From Tsukamurella paurometabola DSM 20162 (GTDB lineage: Bacteria > Actinomycetota > Actinomycetes > Mycobacteriales > Mycobacteriaceae), in the NCBI RefSeq assembly GCF_000092225.1, contig NC_014158.1, positions 2,418,001 through 2,482,000 of the forward strand: DNA of 64,000 nucleotides, in the 5' to 3' direction. Positions within the stretch are counted from its first letter, which is position 1. Every line of letters begins with the position of its first letter. Under the pieces are notes generated by a model, which saw only the letters and a list, made by a program, of their open reading frames with translations, was not told the origin of the DNA and did not search any database. Positions 1 to 9,269 of the stretch are shown here, piece by piece. The position numbers were made by a program, and so were the translations under genes.

Positions 1-1
1 G

Positions 2-682
2 CTCCACAAGTTCGGGCACACCGCGACCGGGATGACCGCCCGGCTGTTCGAGATCGTCAGGCTGACCCGCCAGGTGGGTGTGGCCGATATGTACGGTTCG
101 CTGCGCGCCGCACTCCCGCACTTCGTCGGCGCCTTCGGCATGCGCGCACTGCTCATCGGCGAGTTCTTCCTGTTCCTGCTTCTCGGCGATGTCTGGGCGT
201 GGGTCGCGCAGTTCGTCGCGGTGCTGTGGGTGAGCACCTTCCTGGTGGTCGCCAGTCACGACTTCGAGACCGACGTCGACCACCTGCCGGAGCCGGACAC
301 CGAGGACTGGGCGGTCAATCAGTTGCACCAGGCCTACGACCTCACGATCTCCGGTAACCGGTACGTCGACTGCTTCCTGTCGGCGGGACTGTCCAGCCAC
401 CGGGTGCACCACGTGCTGCCGTACCAGCGCAGCGGTTTCGCCAACATCGCCACCGAACAGGTGATGGCAGAGGAGGCGGCGACGTTCGGCGTGCACTGGC
501 TGCCCGCACGCAGCTTCGTCTTCGACCGTCTGCCCGACCAGGTGCGCACGTTCCTGTTCTCGAAATCGCGCACGGCGCAGGCCGAGGGCTACGGGTTCTT
601 CCGCGAGCACTTCTCACCGAAGGCCCTGCGCACCTCCGGTTCCTACGTCGTCGCAGGCTTCACCGGCATCGGCACCGTCTGA
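2..682 (+). CDS. Fatty acid desaturase, C-terminal part (5' end outside window)
   Basis: The reading frame is open from the first bases of the window, so the start lies upstream; the ATG at 32 is internal. The visible 226 residues resemble the C-terminal half of a membrane di-iron fatty acid desaturase. An HKFGH sequence just before the ATG fits an HxxxH iron box, and HRVHH near residue 131 of the piece fits the third HxxHH box. Hydrophobic segments lie between them (around MRALLIGEFFLFLLLG and the VAQFVAVLWVSTFLVV stretch). Such enzymes insert double bonds into fatty acyl chains at the membrane. The stop is 33 bp before the type III polyketide synthase on the same strand, which suggests that the desaturase prepares the acyl starter or modifies the product. 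The substrate is unknown. Confidence 0.75.
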   Translation, partial: LHKFGHTATGMTARLFEIVRLTRQVGVADMYGSLRAALPHFVGAFGMRALLIGEFFLFLLLGDVWAWVAQFVAVLWVSTFLVVASHDFETDVDHLPEPDTEDWAVNQLHQAYDLTISGNRYVDCFLSAGLSSHRVHHVLPYQRSGFANIATEQVMAEEAATFGVHWLPARSFVFDRLPDQVRTFLFSKSRTAQAEGYGFFREHFSPKALRTSGSYVVAGFTGIGTV

Positions 683-715
683 TCGCCCTGCCCTCAGTCA
701 TTCCAAGGAGGACCC

Positions 716-1897
716 ATGATCGCCCCGCAGATCCGCCTCGGCGAGCCGGATACGACCCCGCTGCCGGACCCGCTGTGGCACGGCGCTCCGCCGGCACCGC
801 CGACCACCGTCGCGGTGATCGAATCGCTCGCGACCGGCTCGCCGGCTCAGGCCCACGGCCAGTCGGTCTCCGCCGAACGGGTCGCCGCGCGATTCGCCGA
901 TCCGATTCAGGCCGAACGTATCCGCCGCGTGTACGCCAACACTGCGGTCGCGACGAGGCATCTGGCGATCGACCCGCTCAGCGACGACTTCGCCGACTTC
1001 AGCGCCCGGCCGGACACGATCCGTCAGCGAATGGACCTGTACTTCGAACACGCCGCACCGCTGGCGATCGAGACGGCGCGCCGCGCGCTCGGCGCCGTCG
1101 ACGCTACCGAAGTGGGGCAGCTGATCTTCGTCACCAGCACCGGATTCCTCGCTCCCGGTGTCGATGTCGCGGTGACCCGGTCCCTCGGCCTGCCCGCCTC
1201 GACCAGTAGGGTCGTGATCAACTTCATGGGCTGCGCCGCCGCGATGAACGCATTGCGGGTGGCGAGCGATTTCGTGCGCGCTCACCCGGACCGTAAGTCT
1301 CTGCTGGTGTGCTTGGAACTGAGTTCGGTGAACGCGGTGTTCGCGGGCGATCCGAACGACGTGGTGATCTCGTCGCTGTTCGCCGACGGCTGCGGCGCCG
1401 CGCTCATCGGTGCGAGCGAGGTGGGACACCCGCTGCCCGCCGGTCACATCGTGGTGCGGGACACCTTCGCACATCTCCTCGACGACGCCGAGGACGGGAT
1501 CGTGCTGGGCGTCAACGCGAACGGCATCACGTGTGAGCTCGCGCACTCCCTGCCGCGGTATATCCTGGACGGCGTATCGCCGGTGATCGACGGGGTTCTC
1601 GCCCGCAACGGTCTCGGGCGGGAGGACGTCGCGCACTGGGCGATCCACCCCGGTGGCCCGAAGATCATCGAGTCGGCGAGCGCCGCGCTGGGCCTGCCGC
1701 GGTCGGCGTCGCAGACCAGCTGGGCGGTGCTCGCCGAGCACGGCAACATGCTCAGCGTCTCGCTGCTGTTCGTGCTCGAACGCCTGCTCGGCGCAAGGGC
1801 GGCCGGCGGCACCCAGGAGACCGGGCTCGCCTTCTCCTTCGCCCCCGGGGTAACGGTGGAGGGCTTCCTGTTCGACGTCGTGGGCGGTCCATCGTGA
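716..1897 (+). CDS. Type III polyketide synthase (chalcone/alkylresorcinol/pyrone synthase family)
   Basis: A 393-residue ketosynthase of the chalcone-synthase fold. The Cys-His-Asn triad can be placed: Cys173 in FMGCAAAMNALR, His311 in WAIHPGGPKI and Asn344 in EHGNMLS. The family extends an acyl-CoA starter with malonyl-CoA and cyclises the chain to a resorcinol, pyrone or similar ring, without an acyl carrier protein. The length is normal (350-400). The start is fixed by a strong ribosome site, AAGGAGG at 705-711, close before the ATG. Its stop overlaps the GTG start of the exporter gene by 4 bp, so the two are translationally coupled. With the desaturase upstream, a long-chain acyl starter is likely, but that is inference. 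An antisense open frame at 698-1741 is a shadow. Confidence 0.93.
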   Translation: MIAPQIRLGEPDTTPLPDPLWHGAPPAPPTTVAVIESLATGSPAQAHGQSVSAERVAARFADPIQAERIRRVYANTAVATRHLAIDPLSDDFADFSARPDTIRQRMDLYFEHAAPLAIETARRALGAVDATEVGQLIFVTSTGFLAPGVDVAVTRSLGLPASTSRVVINFMGCAAAMNALRVASDFVRAHPDRKSLLVCLELSSVNAVFAGDPNDVVISSLFADGCGAALIGASEVGHPLPAGHIVVRDTFAHLLDDAEDGIVLGVNANGITCELAHSLPRYILDGVSPVIDGVLARNGLGREDVAHWAIHPGGPKIIESASAALGLPRSASQTSWAVLAEHGNMLSVSLLFVLERLLGARAAGGTQETGLAFSFAPGVTVEGFLFDVVGGPS

Positions 1898-3633
1898 AGC
1901 TCCTGAGATTCCTGCTCTCCATCTCGCCGGCCGCGATCGCCGCGGCCGTGGTGGCGGGCCTGATCGCGGGCGGCGCGAACGCGTACCTCCTGACGTTGAT
2001 CAACGGACTGGTCGCGCCGGGCCCGATGCCCACCGTGACGGGGACCGAGTTCGTGGTGACCGCCGCAGTCGTGGTCACCGCCGGGGTCGCCTCGCAGTTG
2101 GTTCTGCTCCATCTGGCGCAGGCGGCGGTGTTCCGGCTCCGCGTGCAGCTTTCGCAGCGAGTGCTCGCCGCGCCGCTGGAGCACATCGAACGGCTCGGCG
2201 ACCACCGTCTGCTGGCAACACTCACCGAGGATGTGCGCTCATTGTCGATGGCGGTGTCCGGGATTCCCGGGTTGTGCATCGACGTGGCCACGATCATCGG
2301 TGCGCTCACGTACCTGGCGACGGTCTCGGGCGCGCTGTTCGCGGTGTCCGTGGCGGGCACGGTGATCGGGATCGCCTGTGTGGAGACGGTGCTGCGGAAG
2401 GTGCGTGAGCACTTCCGTCGAGCCCGGGAGCTCGACGACGCTCTGATCGGCTCGTTCCACGAGGTGACCCATGGCATCAAGGAACTCAAACTGCACCGCG
2501 ACCGACGCGCCGACTTCCTGGACCGCCGCCTGGTGGGCACCGCATCGGCTCTGCGACGACGGCACGTGGCCGCGGGAACGCGCTTCGCCGGCGGGCAGGC
2601 GCTCGGACAGGTGGTGCAGCTGGGCACCATGGTGCTGATCCTGTTCGTCCTGGCCCGCGCGCTCGAACTTCCGCGGGAGACGATGATCGGCTACGTCCTG
2701 GTGACCACCTTCCTTTCGATGCCGATGCAGAGCTTGATGCACCGGATCCCGGACCTGGTGCGCGGCGATGTGGCTCTGGCGAAGATCCGCGGAATGGACC
2801 TGTCGCTGGAGGCGCCGCGCGATGAGTCGGCACTGCCGTACGACGGACGGCCGCCGGCCGCCGACGCCACCGTCGAGCTACGCGGTGTGGGCTACGAGTA
2901 CCTGCCCGAGCCGCCCACGGGGCGGCCCGGCACACATCCTCCGCATCCCCCGACCTCGCCCGGTGGGCCGCCGCACCCCGGTCCGCCTCGGCACCCGGGC
3001 GGGCCCGCGGCTCCGCGCGGTTTCCGGCTCGGCCCGGTCGACCTGGCGCTGCGACCGGGCGAGGTGACCTTCGTGGTCGGCGGCAACGGGAGCGGTAAAT
3101 CGACCCTGGCGAAGGTGATCGCGGGACTGTACCCGCCGCGCTCGGGCGATCTGCTGCTGGGCGGGGAGGCCATTGGTACGCGCAACACCGAGTGGTTCCG
3201 ACAGCACACGGCAGCGGTCTTCTCCGATTTCCACCTGTTCGATGACTACCTGGGGCTCGCGGCCGACGATCTGGACGATCGGGTGCGCCTGCTGCTGCAC
3301 GAACTGGAGTTGGCGCACGCGGTCTCCGTCGAGGGCGGGCGATTGTCGACCGTGGCCCTCTCGTCCGGGCAGCGCAAGCGACTTGCGCTGCTCACGGCGC
3401 TCCTGGAAGACCGGCCCGTGTATCTGTTCGACGAGTGGGCCGCTGATCAGGACCCGCGGTTCCGCGCCGTCTTCTACGATCGGATCATCCCCGATCTGCG
3501 AGCGCGCGGGAAGACCGTGGTCGTCATCACCCACGACGACCGGTACTTCGACAGGGCCGATCAGCTCGTCAAACTGGACTACGGCCAGGTGGTCACCGCG
3601 GAGCGGACGGGGAACCTGCGCGGAGTAACATGA
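1894..3633 (+). CDS. Cyclic-peptide-export type ABC transporter, fused membrane and ATPase domains
   Basis: A 579-residue half-transporter with about six membrane segments in residues 1-280 and an ATPase domain from about residue 375. The Walker A is GGNGSGKST (about 396-404), the signature region is [12 protein letters not shown] and the Walker B region continues as [10 protein letters not shown]. The DEWAADQDP form is typical of exporters like PvdE and SyrD, which export peptide natural products and siderophore precursors. The GTG start at 1894 overlaps the synthase stop (GTGA). Between the two domains lies a proline/glycine/histidine-rich insert (about residues 340-375) that explains a length above the usual ~550. 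Next to a type III polyketide synthase, it probably exports that product rather than a peptide. No peptide synthetase lies nearby in the window. Confidence 0.88.
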   Translation: MKLLRFLLSISPAAIAAAVVAGLIAGGANAYLLTLINGLVAPGPMPTVTGTEFVVTAAVVVTAGVASQLVLLHLAQAAVFRLRVQLSQRVLAAPLEHIERLGDHRLLATLTEDVRSLSMAVSGIPGLCIDVATIIGALTYLATVSGALFAVSVAGTVIGIACVETVLRKVREHFRRARELDDALIGSFHEVTHGIKELKLHRDRRADFLDRRLVGTASALRRRHVAAGTRFAGGQALGQVVQLGTMVLILFVLARALELPRETMIGYVLVTTFLSMPMQSLMHRIPDLVRGDVALAKIRGMDLSLEAPRDESALPYDGRPPAADATVELRGVGYEYLPEPPTGRPGTHPPHPPTSPGGPPHPGPPRHPGGPAAPRGFRLGPVDLALRPGEVTFVVGGNGSGKSTLAKVIAGLYPPRSGDLLLGGEAIGTRNTEWFRQHTAAVFSDFHLFDDYLGLAADDLDDRVRLLLHELELAHAVSVEGGRLSTVALSSGQRKRLALLTALLEDRPVYLFDEWAADQDPRFRAVFYDRIIPDLRARGKTVVVITHDDRYFDRADQLVKLDYGQVVTAERTGNLRGVT

Positions 3634-3676
3634 TGCGCGTACTGCTTACGACTGTGTATTGAGGGGTTTGATAGCC

Positions 3677-5863
3677 ATGGCCGATACCGCCCGCACGTCC
3701 GTCGCCGGTCTCGATGTCGCGACGGTTCTCTACGACTTCATCAACAACGAGGCCCTTCCGGGCACGGGCGTAGACCAGGCCGCCTTCTGGACCGGTGCGG
3801 CGAAGCTGATCGGCGACCTCGTTCCGAAGAACAAGGCACTGCTCGCCAAGCGCGACGAGTTGCAGGCGAAGATCGACGACTTCCACGCGGCGGCCCCGGG
3901 ACCCGTGGACTTCCCCGCCTACAAGCAGTTCCTCACCGACATCGGCTACCTCGTGCCCGCCACCGAGGACCGTGAGATCACCACCGACAAGGTCGACACC
4001 GAGATCACCTCGACCGCGGGCCCACAGCTGGTCGTGCCGATCCTCAACGCCCGCTTCGCGATCAACGCCTCGAATGCGCGCTGGGGCTCGCTCTACGACG
4101 CGCTCTACGGCACCGATGCCATCTCCGAGGCCGACGGCGCGGAGAAGGGCACGAGCTACAACAAGGTCCGCGGTGACAAGGTGATCGCCTTCGCCAAGGA
4201 CTTCCTGGATCAGGCCGTGCCGCTCGAGTCGGGCTCGCACGCGGATGTCACCGAGTACCGCATCAACGGCACCGAGCTGCTCGCGACCGTCGCCGGGGCG
4301 TCGGGCGCCAGCGAGGACGCTTCGGTCGGCCTCGCCGACCCGTCGGCCTTCGTCGGCTACACCGGTGAGCGCGCCGCGCCGACCGGCATCCTGCTGCGTC
4401 ACAACGGCCTGCACCTGGAGATCCAGATCGATCCGGCGTCCCCGATCGGCTCCACCGATCGCGCGGGCGTCAAGGACGTGCTCGTCGAGTCCGCGGTCAC
4501 CACGATCATGGACTTCGAGGACTCGGTCGCGGCCGTCGACGCCGACGACAAGGTCGTGGGCTACCGGAACTGGCTGGGCCTGAACAAGGGCGACCTGGCC
4601 GAAGAGGTCACCAAGGGCGGCAAGACCTTCACCCGCACGCTGAACCCGGACCGGGTCTACACCGCGACCGACGGCTCGGAGCTGGTTCTGCACGGCCGCT
4701 CGCTGCTGTTCGTGCGCAATGTGGGCCACCTGATGACCACGGACGCGATCCTGCTGGACGGCGAAGAGATCGGCGAGGGCATCCTCGACGGCATCGTCAC
4801 CTCGCTGATCGCGATCCACGGACTGTCGGGCGAGGTCAAGAACTCGCGCACCGGCTCGATCTACATCGTCAAGCCCAAGATGCACGGCCCCGAGGAGGTG
4901 GCGTTCGCCGCCGAGATCTTCGAACGCGTCGAGCAGATCCTGGGCCTGCCCGCCCTCACCCTGAAGATGGGCATCATGGATGAGGAGCGCCGCACCTCGG
5001 TGAACCTCAAGGCCGCGATCGCCGCCGCGAACGATCGCGTGGTGTTCATCAACACCGGCTTCCTCGATCGCACCGGCGACGAGATCCACACCTCGATGGT
5101 CGCCGGACCGATCGTCCGCAAGGGCGAGCTCAAGGCACAGACCTGGTACCCCGCCTACGAGGACTCCAACGTCGACATCGGCCTGCACGCCGGACTGCAG
5201 CACAAGGCGCAGATCGGTAAGGGCATGTGGGCCATGCCCGACCTGATGGCCGCGATGCTGGAGCAGAAGATCGCCCAGCCCAAGGCCGGCGCTACGACCG
5301 CATGGGTTCCTTCGCCCACGGCCGCGACGCTGCACGCGCTGCACTACCACCTGGTGGACGTGTTCGAGACCCAGAACGAGATCGCCAAGCGGGATCCGGC
5401 TTCGGTCGACGACATCCTCACCATCCCCTTGGCTCCGAAGACCGATTGGTCCGACGCCGAGAAGCGCGAGGAGCTCGACAACAACAGCCAGTCGATCCTC
5501 GGTTACGTGGTGCGGTGGATCGACCAGGGCGTGGGTTGCTCGAAGGTGCCCGACATCCACGACGTCGCGCTCATGGAGGATCGCGCCACGCTGCGCATCA
5601 GCTCGCAGCTGCTGGCGAACTGGCTGCGGCACGGCATCGTGACCGAGGATGAGATCGTGGAGTCGCTCAAGCGGATGGCGCCGGTGGTCGACCAGCAGAA
5701 CGCGGGCGACCCCGAGTACCGGCCGCTGGCACCCGATTTCGACTCGAACATCGCCTTCCAGGCCGCGAAGGACCTGATCCTGCTGGGCGGCGAGCAGCCG
5801 AGCGGCTACACCGAGCCGATCCTGCATGCGCGTCGGCGCGAGTTCAAGGCCGCGAACAGCTGA
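3677..5863 (+). CDS. glcB: Malate synthase G
   Basis: A 728-residue enzyme that condenses glyoxylate with acetyl-CoA to malate in the glyoxylate shunt, in the cytosol. The length matches the G isoform (720-740). The diagnostic segment [19 protein letters not shown] is present, with the catalytic-base aspartate at Asp635, equivalent to Asp633 of M. tuberculosis GlcB. The ATG at 3677 (MADTART) is chosen over an in-frame upstream codon at 3659 because the shorter form matches the family N-terminus. The 43 bp between the exporter stop and this start are enough for its own promoter. A perfect hairpin follows the stop at 5879-5918. In M. tuberculosis glcB (Rv1837c) also sits beside a solute-binding-like gene (Rv1836c), as here. 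Confidence 0.97.
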   Translation: MADTARTSVAGLDVATVLYDFINNEALPGTGVDQAAFWTGAAKLIGDLVPKNKALLAKRDELQAKIDDFHAAAPGPVDFPAYKQFLTDIGYLVPATEDREITTDKVDTEITSTAGPQLVVPILNARFAINASNARWGSLYDALYGTDAISEADGAEKGTSYNKVRGDKVIAFAKDFLDQAVPLESGSHADVTEYRINGTELLATVAGASGASEDASVGLADPSAFVGYTGERAAPTGILLRHNGLHLEIQIDPASPIGSTDRAGVKDVLVESAVTTIMDFEDSVAAVDADDKVVGYRNWLGLNKGDLAEEVTKGGKTFTRTLNPDRVYTATDGSELVLHGRSLLFVRNVGHLMTTDAILLDGEEIGEGILDGIVTSLIAIHGLSGEVKNSRTGSIYIVKPKMHGPEEVAFAAEIFERVEQILGLPALTLKMGIMDEERRTSVNLKAAIAAANDRVVFINTGFLDRTGDEIHTSMVAGPIVRKGELKAQTWYPAYEDSNVDIGLHAGLQHKAQIGKGMWAMPDLMAAMLEQKIAQPKAGATTAWVPSPTAATLHALHYHLVDVFETQNEIAKRDPASVDDILTIPLAPKTDWSDAEKREELDNNSQSILGYVVRWIDQGVGCSKVPDIHDVALMEDRATLRISSQLLANWLRHGIVTEDEIVESLKRMAPVVDQQNAGDPEYRPLAPDFDSNIAFQAAKDLILLGGEQPSGYTEPILHARRREFKAANS

Positions 5864-5878
5864 CCGAGGACGGCCAGA

Positions 5879-5918
5879 CCGGGCCGGTCACGATCGACAA
5901 CGATCGTGACCGGCCCGG
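5879..5918. terminator. Perfect 18-bp stem with ACAA loop after glcB
   Basis: Bases 5879-5896 are the exact reverse complement of 5901-5918, with ACAA as the loop. The stem starts 15 bp after the glcB stop, where a terminator belongs. It is very GC-rich and has no T-run behind it, as is common for actinobacterial hairpin terminators. It also lies inside the extended reading frame of the next gene, so it could affect that gene's translation start. Confidence 0.7.
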
Positions 5919-5928
5919 CGCGTTCACG

Positions 5929-6681
5929 GTGTTCCTGGACGGAACTCCGCAGAGCTACGTCGACCTCGATGATCCGACGAATCTCGTCTTCGAGTACGTC
6001 CGCCGGATCGGGCACGTTGTCGATCTCGTGCGCCCGCCGGGCGAGCCGATCACCGCCGTGCACCTCGGCGGCGGCGGATTCACCCTGCCCCGCTACGTGG
6101 CGGCGACCCGGCCGGGATCACGGCAGCAGGTGATCGAATCGGACCGTGCACTGATCGACGCCGTGCGGGCGGCCATGCCGCTGCCCAAGCGAGAGCAGAT
6201 CAAGGTGCGCTGCGGTGACGCGGCCGAGGCGGCGGCGTTGCTTCCCGGGGGCCTGCAGGGCAACGTCGACCTGCTCGTGCTCGACGTGTTCGCCGGGGCC
6301 CGCACCCCGGCCGCGCTCACCACGCGGGAATTCTTCGCCTCGTTGATCCCGTTGCTCGCGCCCGGCGCGGCGGTCGCGCTCAACATCGGCGACGGTCCCC
6401 CGCTCGCCTTCGCTCGCGCGATGGCCGCGACGGTCGCGGAGGCGTTCGGGACGGTGGTGATCGCCGCGGAGCCCGCGATCGTCAAGGGGCGACGGTTCGG
6501 GAACCTGGTCCTGGTGGCCGGAACGGTGCCCGATGGCCTCCCCCGCCGACTGGCCGGGGATCCGTTCCCGGGCACGCTGCTCGACGGTGCCGAACTGACC
6601 CGGTTCATCGGTGGCGCGAAGCCCATCACCAGGGCGAACGCGCAAGACTCGCCTCCCCCACCTCGCGGCGTCTTCGGGTAG
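5929..6681 (+). CDS. Spermidine synthase-like protein (methyltransferase fold)
   Basis: The frame encodes at least 250 residues of the polyamine aminopropyltransferase-like fold. The S-adenosyl ligand loop is VHLGGGGFTLPRYVAATRPG and the second acidic motif is VIESD. These actinobacterial homologs are often isolated genes and may not make spermidine. The start is uncertain. GTG at 5929 is the first standard start, but the frame is open back to a CTG at 5860 that overlaps the glcB stop. The upstream residues (RDRPGAFTVFLDGTPQSY) look like the family N-terminus. If the longer form is real, the post-glcB hairpin is coding sequence. Gene identity is fairly sure, the N-terminus is not. Confidence 0.75.
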   Translation: MFLDGTPQSYVDLDDPTNLVFEYVRRIGHVVDLVRPPGEPITAVHLGGGGFTLPRYVAATRPGSRQQVIESDRALIDAVRAAMPLPKREQIKVRCGDAAEAAALLPGGLQGNVDLLVLDVFAGARTPAALTTREFFASLIPLLAPGAAVALNIGDGPPLAFARAMAATVAEAFGTVVIAAEPAIVKGRRFGNLVLVAGTVPDGLPRRLAGDPFPGTLLDGAELTRFIGGAKPITRANAQDSPPPPRGVFG

Positions 6682-6691
6682 GTTGCTCTCG

Positions 6692-7798
6692 ATGGGTACG
6701 CATAGATCAGGATCCGGTTCTCGCGGCCTCGCACGCTGGGTGATCGCGGCGATCGCGGCGGTCCTGGTGGTGATCGCGGTGGCCGGGGCGATGCTCTGGT
6801 TGCTGGGCCGTTCCGAGCAGGAGGGCCGCGATGCCGCCGCGACCTGCGTCGAGGGCGATCTCCAGCTGAAGGTGGCCGCCGCGCCCGCGCTGGTCGAATC
6901 CCTGCGCCGCGTTGCCGACGGATTCAACTCGTCGGGAACGGTCTCGAACGACTACTGCCCGCGGGCGGAGGTCACGGGTGTCGACTCCCCCGTCGCACTG
7001 TCCGCGCTGGCGGGGACGTGGGATCCGAAACTCGGTCCGGCACCGGCGGTGTGGATCCCGGAGAGCAGCATCTGGACGGCACGCCTGGCCGCCGCGAAGC
7101 CGGCCGAACTGTCGGGGCAGCCCACGTCCATCGCATCATCGCCGGGTGTCCTGGCGGTGCGTGGTTCAGCACGGCAGGCCTTCGACGGAGTCCGCTGGGT
7201 CGACGTGCCCGCACGCCAAGCCGATCTCGGGATCTCGTTGCCCACCGCCGGTTCCGGCGCCGACGGCACCTATCTGGCGGCCCAGTCCGTGGCTGCCGCT
7301 GTTGCCCGCACGGGTGGCGCCGCGATCGACGAGGAGGCCGCGCGCGGCCCGCTGGTGACCGGCACGTTGAACCGCTGGGCGAGCGCGGCACCGAAGACGG
7401 CGAACGCCACCGCGGCGCTGGAGGGCCTGATGGTGCCGTCGGATTCGCTGCGCGCCGTCCCGGTCACCGAGCAGCAGTTGTACGCCTTCGCCCGCGGTCG
7501 GGGCGAGACCGCTCCCGTGGCGGTGTATCCGGCGGGGCCGACCGCCGCAGCCACCTATCCGGCCGCCGTGCTCGATCGCGAGGGCGTCACGGAGGCGCAG
7601 CGTCGCGCTGCGTCCGACTTCGTCGCCTACATCGGCAAGGGCGAGAACGCGAAGCCGCTCGCGGAGGCCGGTTTCCGGGTCGCGGGTCAACCCACGCCGG
7701 ACAAGACCTCGTCGGTGTCCTTCGGCACCGTCCAGCCACTCGCACCCGCGGCGAACCCAGCGGTCATGGCGATCGCCGACGCGATCACCCCCAAGTGA
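6692..7798 (+). CDS. Membrane-anchored extracellular solute-binding-like protein
   Basis: A 368-residue protein with a short positive N-terminus, one hydrophobic segment at about residues 13-38 and a long extracellular domain resembling type II periplasmic solute-binding proteins. I see no lipobox, so it is probably held by an uncleaved anchor. M. tuberculosis Rv1836c, beside glcB there, carries a similar domain followed by a von Willebrand A domain; no such domain is present here, where the protein ends after the binding-like part. The ATG at 6692 is preferred over an upstream start at 6611 because it begins the hydrophobic leader directly. The gene lies 10 bp after the spermidine-synthase-like stop, so the two are probably cotranscribed. 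The ligand is unknown. Confidence 0.7.
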   Translation: MGTHRSGSGSRGLARWVIAAIAAVLVVIAVAGAMLWLLGRSEQEGRDAAATCVEGDLQLKVAAAPALVESLRRVADGFNSSGTVSNDYCPRAEVTGVDSPVALSALAGTWDPKLGPAPAVWIPESSIWTARLAAAKPAELSGQPTSIASSPGVLAVRGSARQAFDGVRWVDVPARQADLGISLPTAGSGADGTYLAAQSVAAAVARTGGAAIDEEAARGPLVTGTLNRWASAAPKTANATAALEGLMVPSDSLRAVPVTEQQLYAFARGRGETAPVAVYPAGPTAAATYPAAVLDREGVTEAQRRAASDFVAYIGKGENAKPLAEAGFRVAGQPTPDKTSSVSFGTVQPLAPAANPAVMAIADAITPK

Positions 7799-7992
7799 CC
7801 CGTCTCGTCGCATCGCTCGGGTGGTCCGGGTAGCTACCGATTCTGCTCGTCGTGCACCCGCAGAGCCGCAAAGACCCGCGGTGAACTGGTGAGCACGCCG
7901 AAGGGGACGTAACTCGGGAACGGCGACTCGCCCCAGCCCACCCAGCGTGTGAACGCGATCGCGGCAGCCATCGTCCCCGCGCCGGTGACACC

Positions 7993-8047
7993 TTTCGGTG
8001 GATTTCTGCGGTATGAGCGCGGTTTCGGCCGCAGAAAGGCACCGAAA
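7993..8047. repeat. Interrupted inverted repeat, probable terminator of the minus-strand pair
   Basis: TTTCGGTG-gat-TTCTGCGG (7993-8011) is matched by CCGCAGAA-agg-CACCGAAA (8029-8047). Two perfect 8-bp stems are thus separated by a symmetric 3-nt internal loop, with a 17-nt terminal loop. It sits 4 bp beyond the stop of the minus-strand gene at 8052, in a gene-free stretch (7799-8051) where I see nothing else. It fits a transcription terminator or a palindromic repeat unit. Confidence 0.5.
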
Positions 8048-8051
8048 ATCG

Positions 8052-9269
8052 CTAGTAGCGGCCGTTGAGGTAGGCGATGAGGGTGTGGCGGGTGTCCCGG
8101 ATCTGATCGTCGATATCGTCACCGGCCGCGGTATGCGCCCAGAGCAACGCCGTCAGAGCCGGGTCGACGGCGCCCTCGAAATACACGTCGTCGCGCATGC
8201 TCAGTTCCCAGAGCCGCCGGGCCTCGTCACTCACACTCGACTCGACCACGGCGCGGTAGGCTGCAGCCTCGTACAGGTCGCGCTCGGCCTCCGCGGGTGT
8301 CCGGCAATAGCCGATCTCGTCGGCGGCGCGGTCGAGGATCGGTTCGATGTCCGACCGCGCACTGGTGGGCGGCGCCATCGCCAGTTCCGTCCACGCTTCC
8401 CCTGCACCGGGCAGGTCGGCGATAAGCTCGGCGGCACGCTGCGGGACATCCCCCGATGGCGTGGCGTGGAACCGGTAGGCCGCGATCAGGGCGTGGGCGC
8501 GCACCGTCGGATCGGCGAAATGGGTGTGGACGGTCTCGGTCAGTTGCGGCCCGTACCTGGCGTCGAAGTAGTCGATGAGGCCTTCCCTCAGCCTTTCCCG
8601 GCGATGGATGCGCATCCACTCGGGCTCGTCCCGCGCCCTCGTGCTCACGTCCACCGTCGGTTCCAGTGCGACAAGCGCCTCCCGGTGCCGGCGAGCATCG
8701 CCGGTGCGGAGGGCGTAGTAGATGAGCTGCTCGGCGACATCCGCGTCGGCTTGCTCCTGGGTCCGGTCGTAGCCGATCTCCGATAGGTCGCCGAGGCCGG
8801 CCGCAGCATGAGGCAGGTCCGTGTCGGAGATCAGTCCACGCCGGTGCGCTGCGATCACATATCGCGCGCGGACCATCGGATCAGCGAAGTGCGCTTCCAC
8901 ATCCGCGCCGAAACCTGCGACAGGAAGATCGATTCTGCGATTTCGTTCGGGTTTCGCCCCCGGAGCGGATATTTCCGCAGGCTCGGTGTCCCGACGGTGC
9001 CGGATCGTGTACGCGACATCGGGGAGGAAGGCGATGGGGACGACGGCGATTCCGAATACGACGCCGTCGAGGAATCGCGGCCTTTCCGGCCACAGGATGC
9101 TCGCCACGGTCGTGAACACGACCGTCCACAGCAGCGACCAGGAGTAGTCGACGATCCAGTCCTTCGGCCGCCGCTTCCGATCGTGCGACCCGATCACCAT
9201 CCCGATGGGAACTGCCACCAGCAACATCACCGCGATCGACCCGACGATCACCCCGCCGAGATAGCTCAT
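8052..9269 (-). CDS. Unrecognised membrane protein with a duplicated cytoplasmic domain
   Basis: 405 residues starting at MSYLGG. Hydrophobic segments lie at about 5-27, 42-60 and 66-88. A long soluble part follows that contains an internal duplication. HFADPMVRARYVIAAHR (127-143) recurs as HFADPTVRAHALIAAYR (250-266), and EIGYDRTQEQADADV (164-178) recurs as EIGYCRTPAEAERDL (318-332). The ATG overlaps the stop of the upstream gene (ATGA), so the two are coupled. An earlier in-frame start at 9350 is rejected because it would run deep into the upstream gene. I recognise no family. Two lone cysteines and no catalytic motif are visible, so a sensing or scaffold role is possible but unproven. Confidence 0.7.
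   Translation of the reverse strand: MSYLGGVIVGSIAVMLLVAVPIGMVIGSHDRKRRPKDWIVDYSWSLLWTVVFTTVASILWPERPRFLDGVVFGIAVVPIAFLPDVAYTIRHRRDTEPAEISAPGAKPERNRRIDLPVAGFGADVEAHFADPMVRARYVIAAHRRGLISDTDLPHAAAGLGDLSEIGYDRTQEQADADVAEQLIYYALRTGDARRHREALVALEPTVDVSTRARDEPEWMRIHRRERLREGLIDYFDARYGPQLTETVHTHFADPTVRAHALIAAYRFHATPSGDVPQRAAELIADLPGAGEAWTELAMAPPTSARSDIEPILDRAADEIGYCRTPAEAERDLYEAAAYRAVVESSVSDEARRLWELSMRDDVYFEGAVDPALTALLWAHTAAGDDIDDQIRDTRHTLIAYLNGRY

Noticed and set aside
3593-5827. A 744-codon open frame antisense to malate synthase.
   Set aside because: Same high-GC shadow effect; glcB is certain on the plus strand.
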